From: Orientallactaga sibirica
Taxonomy: Eukaryota; Chordata; Mammalia; Rodentia; Dipodidae
Assembly (NCBI GenBank): GCA_036365145.1
Contig: JAEOAD010000015.1
Coordinates: 9,541,501 to 9,605,500, forward strand
Direction: 5' to 3'
Length of the DNA: 64,000 bases
Shown: positions 11,745 through 21,419 of the stretch, piece by piece
Position numbering within the stretch: position 1 is the first letter of the stretch
Layout: each line of letters begins with the position of its first letter
The notes under the pieces: generated by a model
Seen by the model: only the letters and a program-made list of their open reading frames with translations
What the model was told of the DNA's origin: nothing
Database searches by the model: none
Position numbers and translations under genes: made by a program

Positions 11745-12060
11745 CCCTGCAGCTTCTTCCTCAGAAATGTAAGGGGAACTGCCTCTGTGTTCCCTCCTCA
11801 GCCTGGTTAGGAAGTGGGGGAGACTTTTGGCTTGGACTTTCCTACTTGCCTTCCCTTTGAATCCTAACTCTCCCTAAAATACATCTCATAATTCATGACT
11901 TACCCTTCTTTTAGTTCACATTTTCAATTCTTTGATATTGTGTCCCAAAGATGGAGTCCATGAGTCTGGGTTCTCCTGCGTTTTTATAGATCTACTACTT
12001 GCTTGGACTCCAACTCCCGAATGTAAGGCATTTTGTACAGACAGTCCAGCAGTTCTCTGT
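11040..12060. other. LTR-like stretch with composite microsatellite, no gene
   Basis: The text 'ccaagatggctgcaaacaga', 'cttcctgagtcagtctctcg' and a run of T-rich and C-rich exon-like words looks like an endogenous-retrovirus LTR or its 5' leader, but I could not find matching TG...CA ends or a paired LTR. An A17 run sits at 11308-11324. Reading frames through the microsatellite are artefacts. Confidence 0.35.
11614..11743. repeat. Composite (CT)n-(GT)n microsatellite
   Basis: CT runs at 11614-11642 and 11653-11690 pass directly into a GT run at 11691-11743. Alternating purine-pyrimidine GT can adopt Z-DNA and homopurine CT tracts can adopt triplex; this is general knowledge, not shown here. 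Confidence 0.97.
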
Positions 12061-12529
12061 CCCTTGGTATTAACAGTAAACACATATAGTTATGTCTATT
12101 GCACTACATAGATCTAATTTCATGTAATCTCCATCTGCAACTGATATCACAGCCCACATTCCTGTGGCCAGTAGTCCTAAAAGTATCCTCTGTAAACCTG
12201 TCCTCCAAGAGCAGAGTATGACACTGAGTGGGTAGAACCTTGACCCAAAGGACCCCTGCCTGCTGTTTTCCCTGAAGAGGTCTGACATGAGGACCTGCCA
12301 TTGTTTGTACCAGCCAGACAGGAGCTGTCAGGATGACTTCCTTGCTGTAATTGAGGCTGAATACATACTTTAAAAAGGACAAAAGAGCTGGGGTTTTTAG
12401 AATATTCATACAAGGCATTGCTCTTGTTTGTCATTCACTGACCTCCTTATTGAATGTCCTCTCCAGAATGGTTGCCTCTGGCTTTCCCAGGGGTGAGCAT
12501 TCTAGCTCTTTGAATAAGGAAGGAACTAA

Positions 12530-12720
12530 TCCAACATTTTATTCAACCGATATTTTTGGAGTGCGGTCTATGTGTAAGGAGCTTTGCAAACATTTGGGAT
12601 ATGTTAGTGAGCAAAAACAAAACATGTGCATTTTGCTTCCTGTTAATTTAGCAATGATTTCCTGATTATCTTAAGTAATGTTATAGGCACTAGGGGTATA
12701 TGCAGTGAAGAAAACACAGG
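12530..12720 (-). mobile_element. L2 LINE 3' end remnant
   Basis: The plus strand 'attcaaccgatatttttgga', 'ggagctttgcaaacatttgg' and 'gttagtgagcaaaaacaaaa' resembles the reversed L2 terminus, with the usual high divergence. Confidence 0.5.
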
Positions 12721-12734
12721 CTTTGTTTTCTTTT

Positions 12735-12954
12735 TTTTTTTTCTTAAAGATTTCATTTATGTATTATGAGGGAGGTAGAGGAAGAGGCAGATAGAGAGGG
12801 AGGATGGGCACACCCGAGCCTCTAGCCAGTGAAACAAACTCCAGAGGTATGCACCACTTTGTGCATCTGGCTTTACGTGAGCCCTGGAAAATCAAATGTG
12901 GGTCCTTTGACTTTGCTGGAAAGTGCCTTAACCACTAAGCCATCTCTTCAGTCC
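12735..12954 (-). mobile_element. DIP-type SINE
   Basis: The minus-strand head 'ggactgaagagatggcttag' and the body 'cagatgcacaaagtggtgca' identify it. It directly precedes a second copy in the same orientation. Confidence 0.85.
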
Positions 12955-12965
12955 CCATGTTTCTT

Positions 12966-13005
12966 CTCTTTTTTTATTTAAAGATTTATTTATTGATTTG
13001 CAAGC

Positions 13006-13036
<31 letters not shown>

Positions 13037-13199
13037 AGACAGACAGACAGAATGAGCATGACAAGGTCTCCAGCTCCTGCATGTGAACTCCAGAAATGTG
13101 CCACTTTGTTCATCTGGATTTATGTAGATACTGGAAATTGAATTTGGGTCATTAGGCTTTGCAAGCTTAACCACTGAGCAATCTTTCCAACCCTTGTTT
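12966..13199 (-). mobile_element. DIP-type SINE with 11-bp target duplication
   Basis: A second minus-strand copy with a (GA)n tail side at 13007-13033. A perfect 'ccatgtttctt' flanks it at 12955-12965 and 13200-13210. Its insertion beside the previous copy makes a head-to-tail pair. Confidence 0.88.
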
Positions 13200-13214
13200 C
13201 CATGTTTCTTGAAG

Positions 13215-13865
13215 CATGTTTTTCAGTGGGAAAGATGGATTATATGCTAATTCTATAAGTAAATATTTCATTGCAATAATGGCACATGGTCTGAAAGTGC
13301 AGATTACTATGAGAGTTTTGCACAAGTGACCTGACTCAGATGGAAAAGTCAGGGAAAGCTACTTAGAGAAAATCAAATTCCATCTGAGAATCAAAATCTG
13401 AATAGAAGCAAAGAAAAGGTAGTGACGGAAAATGCTTCTGAAAATAAAAATATCATGTATAAAATCCCTGACATGAAAAGGTTATGAGCTTTCAAATTTG
13501 TGAGAAGGTAGTGTGGCTTAAGTGTGGAGAATGTGGGAAGGGAAAAGTACAGCTGGAATGATGAGATGGTCCTGAATCTACTGGGCCACATACAGCTCCT
13601 CTGGAGAGGCTGAAATCCATGACATAGAAATGTAAATCATTAAAGTACCTTATCAGAAAGATTACACAAACCAATTTGTGTTTTGGAAGGCCGTTCTACA
13701 CATGGGCCAATACTGGAGATGGAAAGGCACGTAAACTATTCCTGTAGCCACACAAGCTAGAGACACTGTTGTATAAGAGCAGACAGAGACTGGGAATATG
13801 GATTCCAAGGGAGAAATGAGAGTGTTCCGGATGCTAGGATTCCTGAAATTACTTTCTGAATGATG
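13215..13865. other. Unassigned non-coding stretch
   Basis: I see no gene or clear repeat here. Confidence 0.45.
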
Positions 13866-13868
13866 GGT

Positions 13869-14208
13869 TGTGGTAGTTTGAATGTGAATGTATGTTCCCA
13901 ATGGAACTTAAGCTTCTTGCCTAAGTCTCCAGCAGTCTGAGGGTGGTGTGTTTGTAGGGGTGGGTCTGATTCCAGCCCAAAGGTGTAGAAAAAGCAGTGT
14001 GACCTCTGGCAGAGTTCGTGCTGTCTGCTGGTGTTGGTGTTGGCTTGCTGTAGTTCTTTCTCTCTGTGTTTGGTTGTATGAAAGTAAGCAGCTTCTTCTG
14101 CCATTGATAGAATATCTCCTGGATCTGTAAGCCTAAAATAAACCTGTTCCTCCCCTAAACTGTGTCTATTTGGAAATTCATCCCAGCAGCATAGAACCAA
14201 CTACATCA
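13869..14208 (+). mobile_element. MaLR solo LTR (ORR1/MLT1-like)
   Basis: It opens 'tgtggtagtttgaatgtga', has the late motif 'ggatctgtaagcctaaaata' with 'aaacctgttcctcccc' (polyadenylation region) and closes '...accaactacatca'. This is the start-to-end layout of MaLR LTRs. No internal region is adjacent, so it is a solo LTR. The flanking 5-mers (tgggt, tggcc) match only in part. Confidence 0.75.
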
Positions 14209-14235
14209 TGGCCATTAAGAATAGATCACAGTTCA

Positions 14236-14379
14236 AGCCAGGGGTGGTGGCTCACGTCTTTAATCCCAGCACTCAGGTGGCAAGGCCACCCTGAGACTAC
14301 ATAGTGAATCTCAGGTCAGCATGGGCCAGAGTGATACCCTACCTTGAACACCCCCCCCCAAAAAAGACATAACATAAGC
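14236..14379 (+). mobile_element. B1 SINE with 19-bp target duplication
   Basis: 7SL-derived sequence: 'agccaggggtggtggctcac', 'tttaatcccagcactcaggt', 'gtgataccctaccttgaa' and a C9-A6 tail. The flanking 'aagaatagatcacagttca' at 14217-14235 and 14380-14398 is identical. Confidence 0.93.
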
Positions 14380-14449
14380 AAGAATAGATCACAGTTCATA
14401 TCCGGGTGCCCCCTCCAGAAAAGAAGAAGAAGAAGAAGAATAGATCACA

Positions 14450-14540
14450 ATGCACTGTGAGTTCAAGGCCAGCCTGGGACTACAAAGTAAATTCCAGGTC
14501 ATCCTGGGCTAAAGTAAGACTCTACCTTGAAGAAACAAAA
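14450..14540 (+). mobile_element. B1 SINE, right-half fragment
   Basis: 'gtgagttcaaggccagcctg' then 'gtaagactctaccttgaag' is the B1 right half. It is preceded by a third, slightly changed copy of the same target sequence (14436-14454) and a (GAA)n run. Confidence 0.85.
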
Positions 14541-14755
14541 CCAAAAATATTGATCAGGATGACAGCCACATTCTTATTTTCCCACCTAGGCAGATTGCAA
14601 TATTGCATTCACTGAAATAGATTACTGGGGATGGGATGCAAAGCTGAGATTGCCTCTTTTTTGACACATTTTAGGTACTTTAGGTACATTGAGATTCCCA
14701 ACAGGTAGACTAGAGTTTTGTGCAAGAAAAAAGCAGAAGATGAAGATTTGGTCAT

Positions 14756-15233
14756 GTTATGGGCTTAGTGTGTCTTCCACAAATAATTTTTCCATTGTGG
14801 TACTAAGAATTTGAGTCAGGGGTCATTGCTAAAGTAATAACCTTCCATACCTCAGAATATGTCCTTATTAAGAGTCATGGAAGGTTGTAATGAATTGAGA
14901 TGACATCATGCTGAGGCAATGTAGGCCATTTGTTCATCCACTGTGACTGAGGTCTCTACAAGAACAAAAGGCAGGGACAGGGGCACATGATGGCAGAATG
15001 TACTTTGATGAGGGAAGAGGGAATTGAAACACTAGCTGCAAGTCAGTCAACTCCTGGGCCACAGTATTTGGACACAGGCAGGAAGAACCCTCCCCCAGGA
15101 GACTTAGAGGGAGCACAACTCAGCAGACAGTAAGATTTCTGATCACCAAGGAATGAGAGAGCACTTGTCTGCTGCTGTTTTAATTGGCTCTGTTTGCTAT
15201 AATTTTCTATAGCATGTCTAAGAAACTAGGACA
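14756..15233 (+). mobile_element. MLT1-class MaLR LTR
   Basis: Motifs in MLT1 order: 'tatgggcttagtgtgtcttc', 'ccatacctcagaatatgtcc', 'gagatgacatcatgctgagg', then 'tttaattggctctgtttgct', 'ttctatagcatgtc' and a 'aagaaactaggaca' end. Ancient non-autonomous ERVL relative; no internal sequence is seen. Confidence 0.7.
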
Positions 15234-15239
15234 GGAATG

Positions 15240-16100
15240 CATTGGCCAATTAATGGTCACGGAAGGCAACTCTGAGGCAAAATCACTCACAGGAACAACA
15301 CCTAACAGTGTGGGAAGGAGGCAAGTATACGAAGCTGTGAAGTCCATGAGTGAGATGACAAAGGGGACAGAAAAGGAGGTAGTAAATCCCAGAAGATGTT
15401 CCAAGGGTTTGGCAAATGACATTCCATGGAGTTTAACTCCGGGCTTTGTCAATATGAACCAGAACCTCTGAGCACTAGAGGCAACAAGGACATGTGGTAG
15501 AAAGACGCTTCTGTCATTGAAAAGCTTACCCAGGGTTCCTTTGCCAAACCACACATTAAGGAGGCCGAGCTAGCTACTGACTTTTGCTTTTAGTATGAAG
15601 TTTAATAATGGAGTATTGAGTATCAAATTTTAGTAGATAATGTTAACTTGGAGAACAAACTTCTGGTCATCTCATGAGCTGCATAAAACTGGCAATTCTT
15701 TTCACTGGTCACAATATTGAGACTTCCCAAAGGTAAGGAGAGGTTATCAGCCTTGTTCAAATTAGAATTGGATTAAATGTTTTGGACAAAATACCAATGC
15801 CTTGGGCTGACTTCCACAGATTTCTGGCTTATTTTGCCTCAAATAGGACTCAAATAACAATTTTTTTTCTTTTAACTCTGCAGAAGGATTCTAATGTGTG
15901 GCTGAGGTTGGGACTCATGGGAGGAAAGCCAGGGGCCCAAATGCAGTGCCTCATCTTCAGTTTCTCATCAGCAGATTAGCTCTTTAATCTGTTTACTGAC
16001 ACTGGGAGCTGACCTGCTTTCCCCTTCTTAAAGTAAAATCAGGCTGTATGTGTGCATGCCCATACATTTGTGTGCCTGCTTACTTATGTGATTATGTCTG
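15240..16100. other. Unassigned non-coding stretch
   Basis: The open frame 15207-15554 (minus) runs partly into the LTR end and shows no known domain. I see no gene here. Confidence 0.45.
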
Positions 16101-16109
16101 CTTACAAGT

Positions 16110-16410
16110 GTATATTGTACGGGTTCATTCATTTATTGATTTATTCAGCAAATATTTATTAAGCATCTATAGGATTCTTGTATTAGGCAAAGCATTAGAA
16201 ATAAGATTTAAGCGTTCACTCCATGAAACTCAATCTGGGTTGGGAAAGTGAGGAGAATGGGCTGTGATAATATATGAAGGTAAGTCTCTAATCAGGAATA
16301 AGCACAGGGTATTATGGAAATGTGGAGGTTCTAAATCTGCTAAGAGGGTCAAGGAAGGATTAACAGATAAAGCAGTGTCGCTTTTTTAAAGAAAAATTCA
16401 GAGCAAGGTA
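16110..16410 (-). mobile_element. L2 LINE 3' end
   Basis: The plus strand reads 'ttcagcaaatatttattaag', 'catctataggattcttgtat' and later 'gcacagggtattatggaaat' with 'gagggtcaaggaaggatta'. This is the reverse complement of the L2 3' end in proper order. Confidence 0.7.
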
Positions 16411-16689
16411 GTTGAGCACAAAGAAAAGGACATTCAATAGACAGAATTGTTGGGCAAACGGGAGCTGTGCAACAGTGGCCTGTGTGTGCATTGCGCATCA
16501 TGACTGCTATACGGTCATGGCTCAATACAATTGGCCACTCTTTTCACAGTCCTTCACAGTCCACACAGGAGATGATGCTGTAGAAGCAGAGCACAGTCAT
16601 CTAGCATCTTGCCTGCAATGACAGACTGCTGCTCCTTAAATTGTACTCCTGCCTTAGTCTACTCTGGCTTCAGTAGAAAAAAACTACGG

Positions 16690-17066
16690 GCTGTGTGTCT
16701 TTTGTGTGTGTGGGGGGGGGTATAGTGTGTGTGTTATATATGTATTATGTACAGACAGATGTGTGCACCCCATGTACCTGTGTACAGAGGTCCAAGGAAG
16801 ATGTTAGTGTTCCCTTCAGTTGCTCTTCCACCTTATTTCACCAAGACCAGATCTTTCACTGAACCCAGGGTTCCATTATTTGGTTATACTGGTTGCTCAA
16901 GGAGTCCCAGTGATACCCCTGTCTCTTGGTTCCCCTTGACACTAATGTTACAGGCATGTGCAACCATGCCTGGCTTTGTATGTGGGATGTAGGTGCAGGG
17001 TATTGAACTCACGGTCTCATGCTTGCATAGCAAATCCTGTTACCCACTGAGCCATCTCCCAGCCCC
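16690..17066 (-). mobile_element. Long chimeric tRNA/B1-like SINE
   Basis: The reversed tRNA-like head is at the right end ('ttacccactgagccatctcc'). A reversed B1-like middle ('gttacaggcatgtgcaacca') and a GT-rich far end follow. The same long layout appears at 19470, 34812, 39268, 43448, 50265, 51240 and 55455. Confidence 0.7.
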
Positions 17067-17084
17067 AGCCTATAAGCCTTCAAA

Positions 17085-17540
17085 AAATTGGAATAGACTT
17101 CTCAGAGTTTTAGAACATGGAAGTCCACAGTCAAGGTGCCAGTGCATTCTGTTCCATGGAGAGTACTCTTTTCTAGGATTGCAGGTGGCCAGTCAGCTTC
17201 TGGCTGCATGCTCGTGTGATGGAGAGACAAAGAGCTCCAGTCTTCTCTTCTTCTAACAAGGGCACTAGTTCCAATATAGGATCACCACTCTTATTATGTC
17301 GTTTAAATGTATTCACTTCCTGAAGCCCATGCCTCCAAATGCCATCACATTACAGCTTAAGGAGTCCGCATACTTTTTTTTTTTTTTTTGAGAAAATGTC
17401 TCACGTTGTATTCCAGCCTACCCTCACATTTTTCATCCTATTTCCTCAGCCTCCTGAGTTCTACAGCTACAGGCATGTTCCACCATATTTGGTTCAACTA
17501 CACATTTTGAAGAGATACAAACATTTAGTCCATAATAAGA
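17085..17540 (-). mobile_element. MLT1/MST-type LTR interrupted by B1
   Basis: The plus strand carries the reversed LTR words 'aagtccacagtcaaggtgcc', 'agagacaaagagctccagtc', 'cctccaaatgccatcacatt' and, after the B1, 'aaacatttagtccataataa'. The LTR resumes on both sides of the B1 at 17371-17498. Confidence 0.65.
17371..17498 (-). mobile_element. B1 SINE, diverged, nested in LTR
   Basis: A T14 run, then 'gagaaaatgtctcacgttgt', 'ctcagcctcctgagttctac' and 'aggcatgttccaccatattt' give a reversed B1. Confidence 0.75.
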
Positions 17541-17834
17541 ACATATGCAAATTACATAGAGATCATGGTAAAACATGTTCACTAACAGTGATTATAGAAT
17601 GAGGTCTGAAGGGCTGAATTCTGCATTTCTAACAAGCTCTTAAAGGGTGCTCAAAGGTGCCAATGCAAGGAATGGCCAATGGGTAGCAGAACTTACAACC
17701 ATAGTAGAAGGACACACCAGAAAATTCAGAATTCAAGAAAAAATTAACCCTATAGGAACTCACAGCAAAAGTAATAAGAGCATAATTCATGCTTCACCAT
17801 ATTCATTAATATATTTTAAATTATGCATTCGAGT

Positions 17835-17992
17835 GTGTGTTTGTATGTCTTTATGGGTGGATATAGGTGTGTATGGGTGTACCAAGACCTCAGGAATGCC
17901 CATTCAGCTTTACATGGGTGGCTGGGAAACTGAACCTGGGTCAGTAGGCTTTGAAAGCAAGTGCCTTTAACCGTTGAGCCATCTCCCTGGCT
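17835..17992 (-). mobile_element. Diverged B2-superfamily SINE
   Basis: The reversed head 'tttaaccgttgagccatctc' is at the right, with 'gggaaactgaacctgggtca' before it and a GT-rich left end. Confidence 0.75.
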
Positions 17993-18194
17993 CCATCATT
18001 AATACATTTTTGCTTAGGCACTTATAAAATTATAAACATCAAAATATTTTTCTACTAAATACTTGAAAGATAACTTGGCCTAGAGAACACAATGCCATTC
18101 CCATTGCCATCGCCAGCAAATCATCAAGCAGCATGATTGACATATGTGTTCCAGTAACAGAATCCTTTTGTGTTGAAAGTGATATTTAGTTCTT

Positions 18195-18560
18195 ATTCCA
18201 TGAGATGCACGTGCACGAGTGTGTGTGTGTGTGTGTGTTGAATATGCATGAATATGCATGGGGAGGAATGTGTATAAGTGAACCTATCTAACATACCTGT
18301 TCATGTATGTACAACTGTACTGATATGTGGTTGTGGGGGAGCATAAGTACACAGAGAACTCCAAGCCCAAATGGTTTCCCTGTTTTCTAGGTCCTAGGAA
18401 GCTGTTGTGTGCTCCATGAAGCTGGCTGCTTAGGATGCTGGGGCTTCTGCTTCTCTAATCATGGAGTTGGGGAGCCACGGGTGCTACTTGAGCCCAGGAC
18501 TGGGACTCAAAACAAATCTTTGGCATAGGTTGCAGCCTCTGTATATGCAATGCATTTTAA
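18195..18560 (-). mobile_element. Possible long chimeric SINE, very diverged
   Basis: A GT run (18221-18239) leads into 'gagaactccaagcccaaatg', then 'ggatgctggggcttctgc' and 'gagcccaggactgggactca', with 'attttaaccttagccc' at the right. The layout resembles the reversed long SINE, but the head is weak. Confidence 0.4.
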
Positions 18561-18713
18561 CCTTAGCCCAAAAGGAGACATGGCAGAAAAATACAAATGT
18601 GTCCAATACATTAAGATCTATCGGGGGGCATTTGGATTTTAGTCAGTTAATACTTAGCAGACCATTTCACAAGATTAGATGATGATGAGAACATCTGCAA
18701 GTGAGTGACATGG

Positions 18714-19103
18714 TATGGTAGTTTGAATATATGGTCCCCAATATATTCAGTGTTTTATTAGTTTATAGTTTGCATCTGCAATCACCTTGCTAGAGGCAAT
18801 GTCACTGGGGGCGGATCTTAAGGTGTGGTGATGGTTTGAGATTCCATTGTAAAGATATATAAAGTGTTCCTAATAGGAGTTCCTGAAGTGTGCTGTGGCT
18901 TTTGGCTGTAGCTTTGCTCTGTGTGCTATGTGCCTGGTTGGATTTTTTTTCTCTCTCTTGACTGGTCCTGTGAGAGCAGGCCACTTCTCCTGCCATTATG
19001 GAACTTCCCCTGGATCTGTAAGCTTCAATAAATAATATCCCTTCCTCCATAACTGTGCCTGGTCTGGAAGTTCATCTCAGCGAACCTGAAGCTGTCTGCT
19101 ACA
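18714..19103 (+). mobile_element. MaLR solo LTR with 5-bp target duplication
   Basis: It starts 'tatggtagtttgaatatatg', includes 'aggcaatgtcactggggg', 'gatatataaagtgttcc' (TATA-like), 'ctggatctgtaagcttcaat' with 'aataaa', and ends 'gctgtctgctaca'. The 5-mer 'catgg' flanks it exactly at 18709-18713 and 19104-19108, the duplication size expected for an ERVL-type integration. It shares its 3' half with the LTR at 13869. Confidence 0.85.
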
Positions 19104-19109
19104 CATGGG

Positions 19110-19465
19110 CTCAGACAGAGACCAATTCTGAATGAGTGGAAACATATCTATAAGCTAACCAACAGCATGTTGCAGACAGGGTCCTAAGTAGGGCTTGAAG
19201 GATCCTGCTTTTGAGTGATTAGTACCCTCAAAATCAGTTCTACCCAGAACTTGGTGTAGCTCCATTATTCCATAGGCCTTGGCAAAGCACAACACCTAAT
19301 TAAGCACAGGCTGGTAAACAGATGGCCATGAGCCCAAGTTTCACTCTATCGTGTTCAGGTGAGAGCCTTGGCAAACATTCCAATCCTCCCAACATCCTTC
19401 ACCTCATGGTGGAGGGGCATAAATATTTATTGATGTGTCAGCATTTTTATTTCAACTTTCATGTA
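19110..19465. other. Unassigned non-coding stretch
   Basis: I recognise no repeat or gene here. Confidence 0.45.
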
Positions 19466-19469
19466 TTTG

Positions 19470-19843
19470 TGGATGTGCTTGATGTGAGTGAGTGTGTGTA
19501 CAAGTGTGTGTTTGTGTATGTGTCCATGCACATGCTTTGGCACACACGAGGAGGTCGGAGGACAACTAACAGGTATTTGAGCTCTCCTACCTTCTTTGAA
19601 AGAGGATCTTGCATTGTTTTGCTACTGCTTGCATCAGTATAGCTGGCCCACAAACTTCCTGATTCTCCTTGCTGGCTCCACCCTTGCACCCCACTGCTTT
19701 AGGCCTGTTGGGAATAAAATTGTGGAGATCACAGACTTATGTGCCACTTTGCTTCTGGCTTTATGTGGGTGCTGGGAATCAGACTCAGGCTGGCAAGCTT
19801 TACAAGCAAGCACCTTTAACAGTTGAGCCATCTTCCCAGCCCC
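19470..19843 (-). mobile_element. Long chimeric tRNA/B1-like SINE
   Basis: A GT-rich left end, 'ggaggtcggaggacaactaa', a reversed middle and the reversed head 'ttaacagttgagccatcttc' at the right. Short frames on both strands are products of this repeat. Confidence 0.7.
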
Positions 19844-19849
19844 AATATA

Positions 19850-21415
19850 TTGATATGTTTGCAGAATCTGTAACAATTCACTGGAGAGTTCATTCCTTCA
19901 ATGGACAAATTCACTGTGCAAATATCTGTGGAAGAGAACCCATAGAAAGACTGATGTGAGAAGGAATTGTCAGTCATTCCCTATTTAGCCACCATGACTC
20001 CTGCTTTACCTGTCTTATTATGCATTGAAGCTAGTGGGTATATTTGATTTCAAAAGTCATGTTCCTTCAATGTTCTTAGGACAGGAGCTGGGAGAAAAGA
20101 GGGACTGCATACATGTCACAACTTTTTCACTTTTTGGGTCATGTCACATCACCTAAGGATTAGCTTGCTCCCAGCTATTGGGAAGGTCAGCTGGGGTGTG
20201 TCAACTGAGCCCTGGCTATGTGGGTTGCCATGAAGTCCCGAACTCTCATACCATTCTCCACCAACACCTGCTTTTGAACACCATGAATTTCTGCAGGCCC
20301 CAATGCCCTCCTTCTCTCTCGAGGCTCTGGGGGCTAGTGAGTAAGTCAAGCACGCTGAGAGGCCAGTACTTCCTACTGAGGGTCCTATGGAGAATGGACC
20401 CAGGGAAGAGGGATAAAAAGGAGAGGCTCCTGACACTTAACTGCTGCTACTCCACCAGACCCACAGGTTCCACTGTTCCCTATGCCATGGCTAAGGGGAA
20501 CTGGAGGTGCCAAAGGACCCAGTTTGATGTTTCTTTGGTCAGTGTCTTCACATGGCTTGTTTCTTCCCTCAGGGCCAGTGTTCTTTGTGTAAACCTCGAC
20601 TTCCTCCTCCCTTCTCTTCAGTGTATGCCCCCAGGAACCTGGAGGAAGGATACTTTAATACAGCTTTTTCATTTTAATTTATCTGTAAGAATCATGTAGG
20701 AGAAACTGGCATAGATGAGATTGGCTCCCAAAACTACTATTGATCAGCTTATTTGAGCACAAAATGCAGGTGTTACTTAAAGGCCTACATGAGGAATAAT
20801 TGCATCCAAAGGGGATTGCACGTACTTTCAATTTAGCCATGACTTGACACTGAGCTTGGCCTATTTTATCACTATAATAACAAGATGCTTGGCTTTTTAC
20901 TGAAACTGGATTTCAAATCTGGACATATGGTTATACATTTTAAAAAGTTTTGCTCTCACAAGTTGAAAAAAATCTAGAGATTTTTTTTAAGTATATACCC
21001 TTGAAATTATTCATGGGAGCTACTTTTTGTAGCTATGATGGGTCTGCAATGTATAGGAAAGGTTATTTTCTACAGAAATTCCATGAAGAGTCCTTTCTAT
21101 GCATCACCATAATGCACAAGCTTTGGCCATAAAATATTTTAATTGACCTTACCATAGTATAAAATGTCCTGGGCTTGCTTTTATATTATTTTAGAATTTT
21201 GTTTGTAACCATCTGGACTGCTGAAGTCAGAGCAAAAATATTCTAAGATGGGGGCAGATTTTGACCCAAAGTCTATGCATGAAGCATTTAGAATACAGCA
21301 AGCAGGTCATTTTCAAAGGGCTATTTCTGGGAACACGCACTGACCTGAAGGCAAAGACACTTCAGTTTTAGTTCCAACCTCAATTGTAACCTGCAGCAAA
21401 GCATTAACTCAGTAG
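19850..21415. other. Unassigned stretch with one 173-codon open frame
   Basis: The frame at 20178-20699 (plus) is the longest non-L1 frame in the window. Its product shows no motif that I recognise, no signal peptide and no similarity to a known family by eye. Without homologues it is best treated as chance in a locally GC-richer stretch. The rest is AT-rich and featureless. Confidence 0.4.
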
Positions 21416-21419
21416 AAAA

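Noticed and set aside
13757..14200. 147-codon minus-strand frame as a gene
   Set aside because: It lies mostly antisense to a MaLR LTR (13869-14208).
20178..20699. 173-codon open frame on the plus strand as a gene
   Set aside because: No known motif, no exon-like context, and an overlapping minus-strand frame (20149-20436) shows the region is simply poor in stops.
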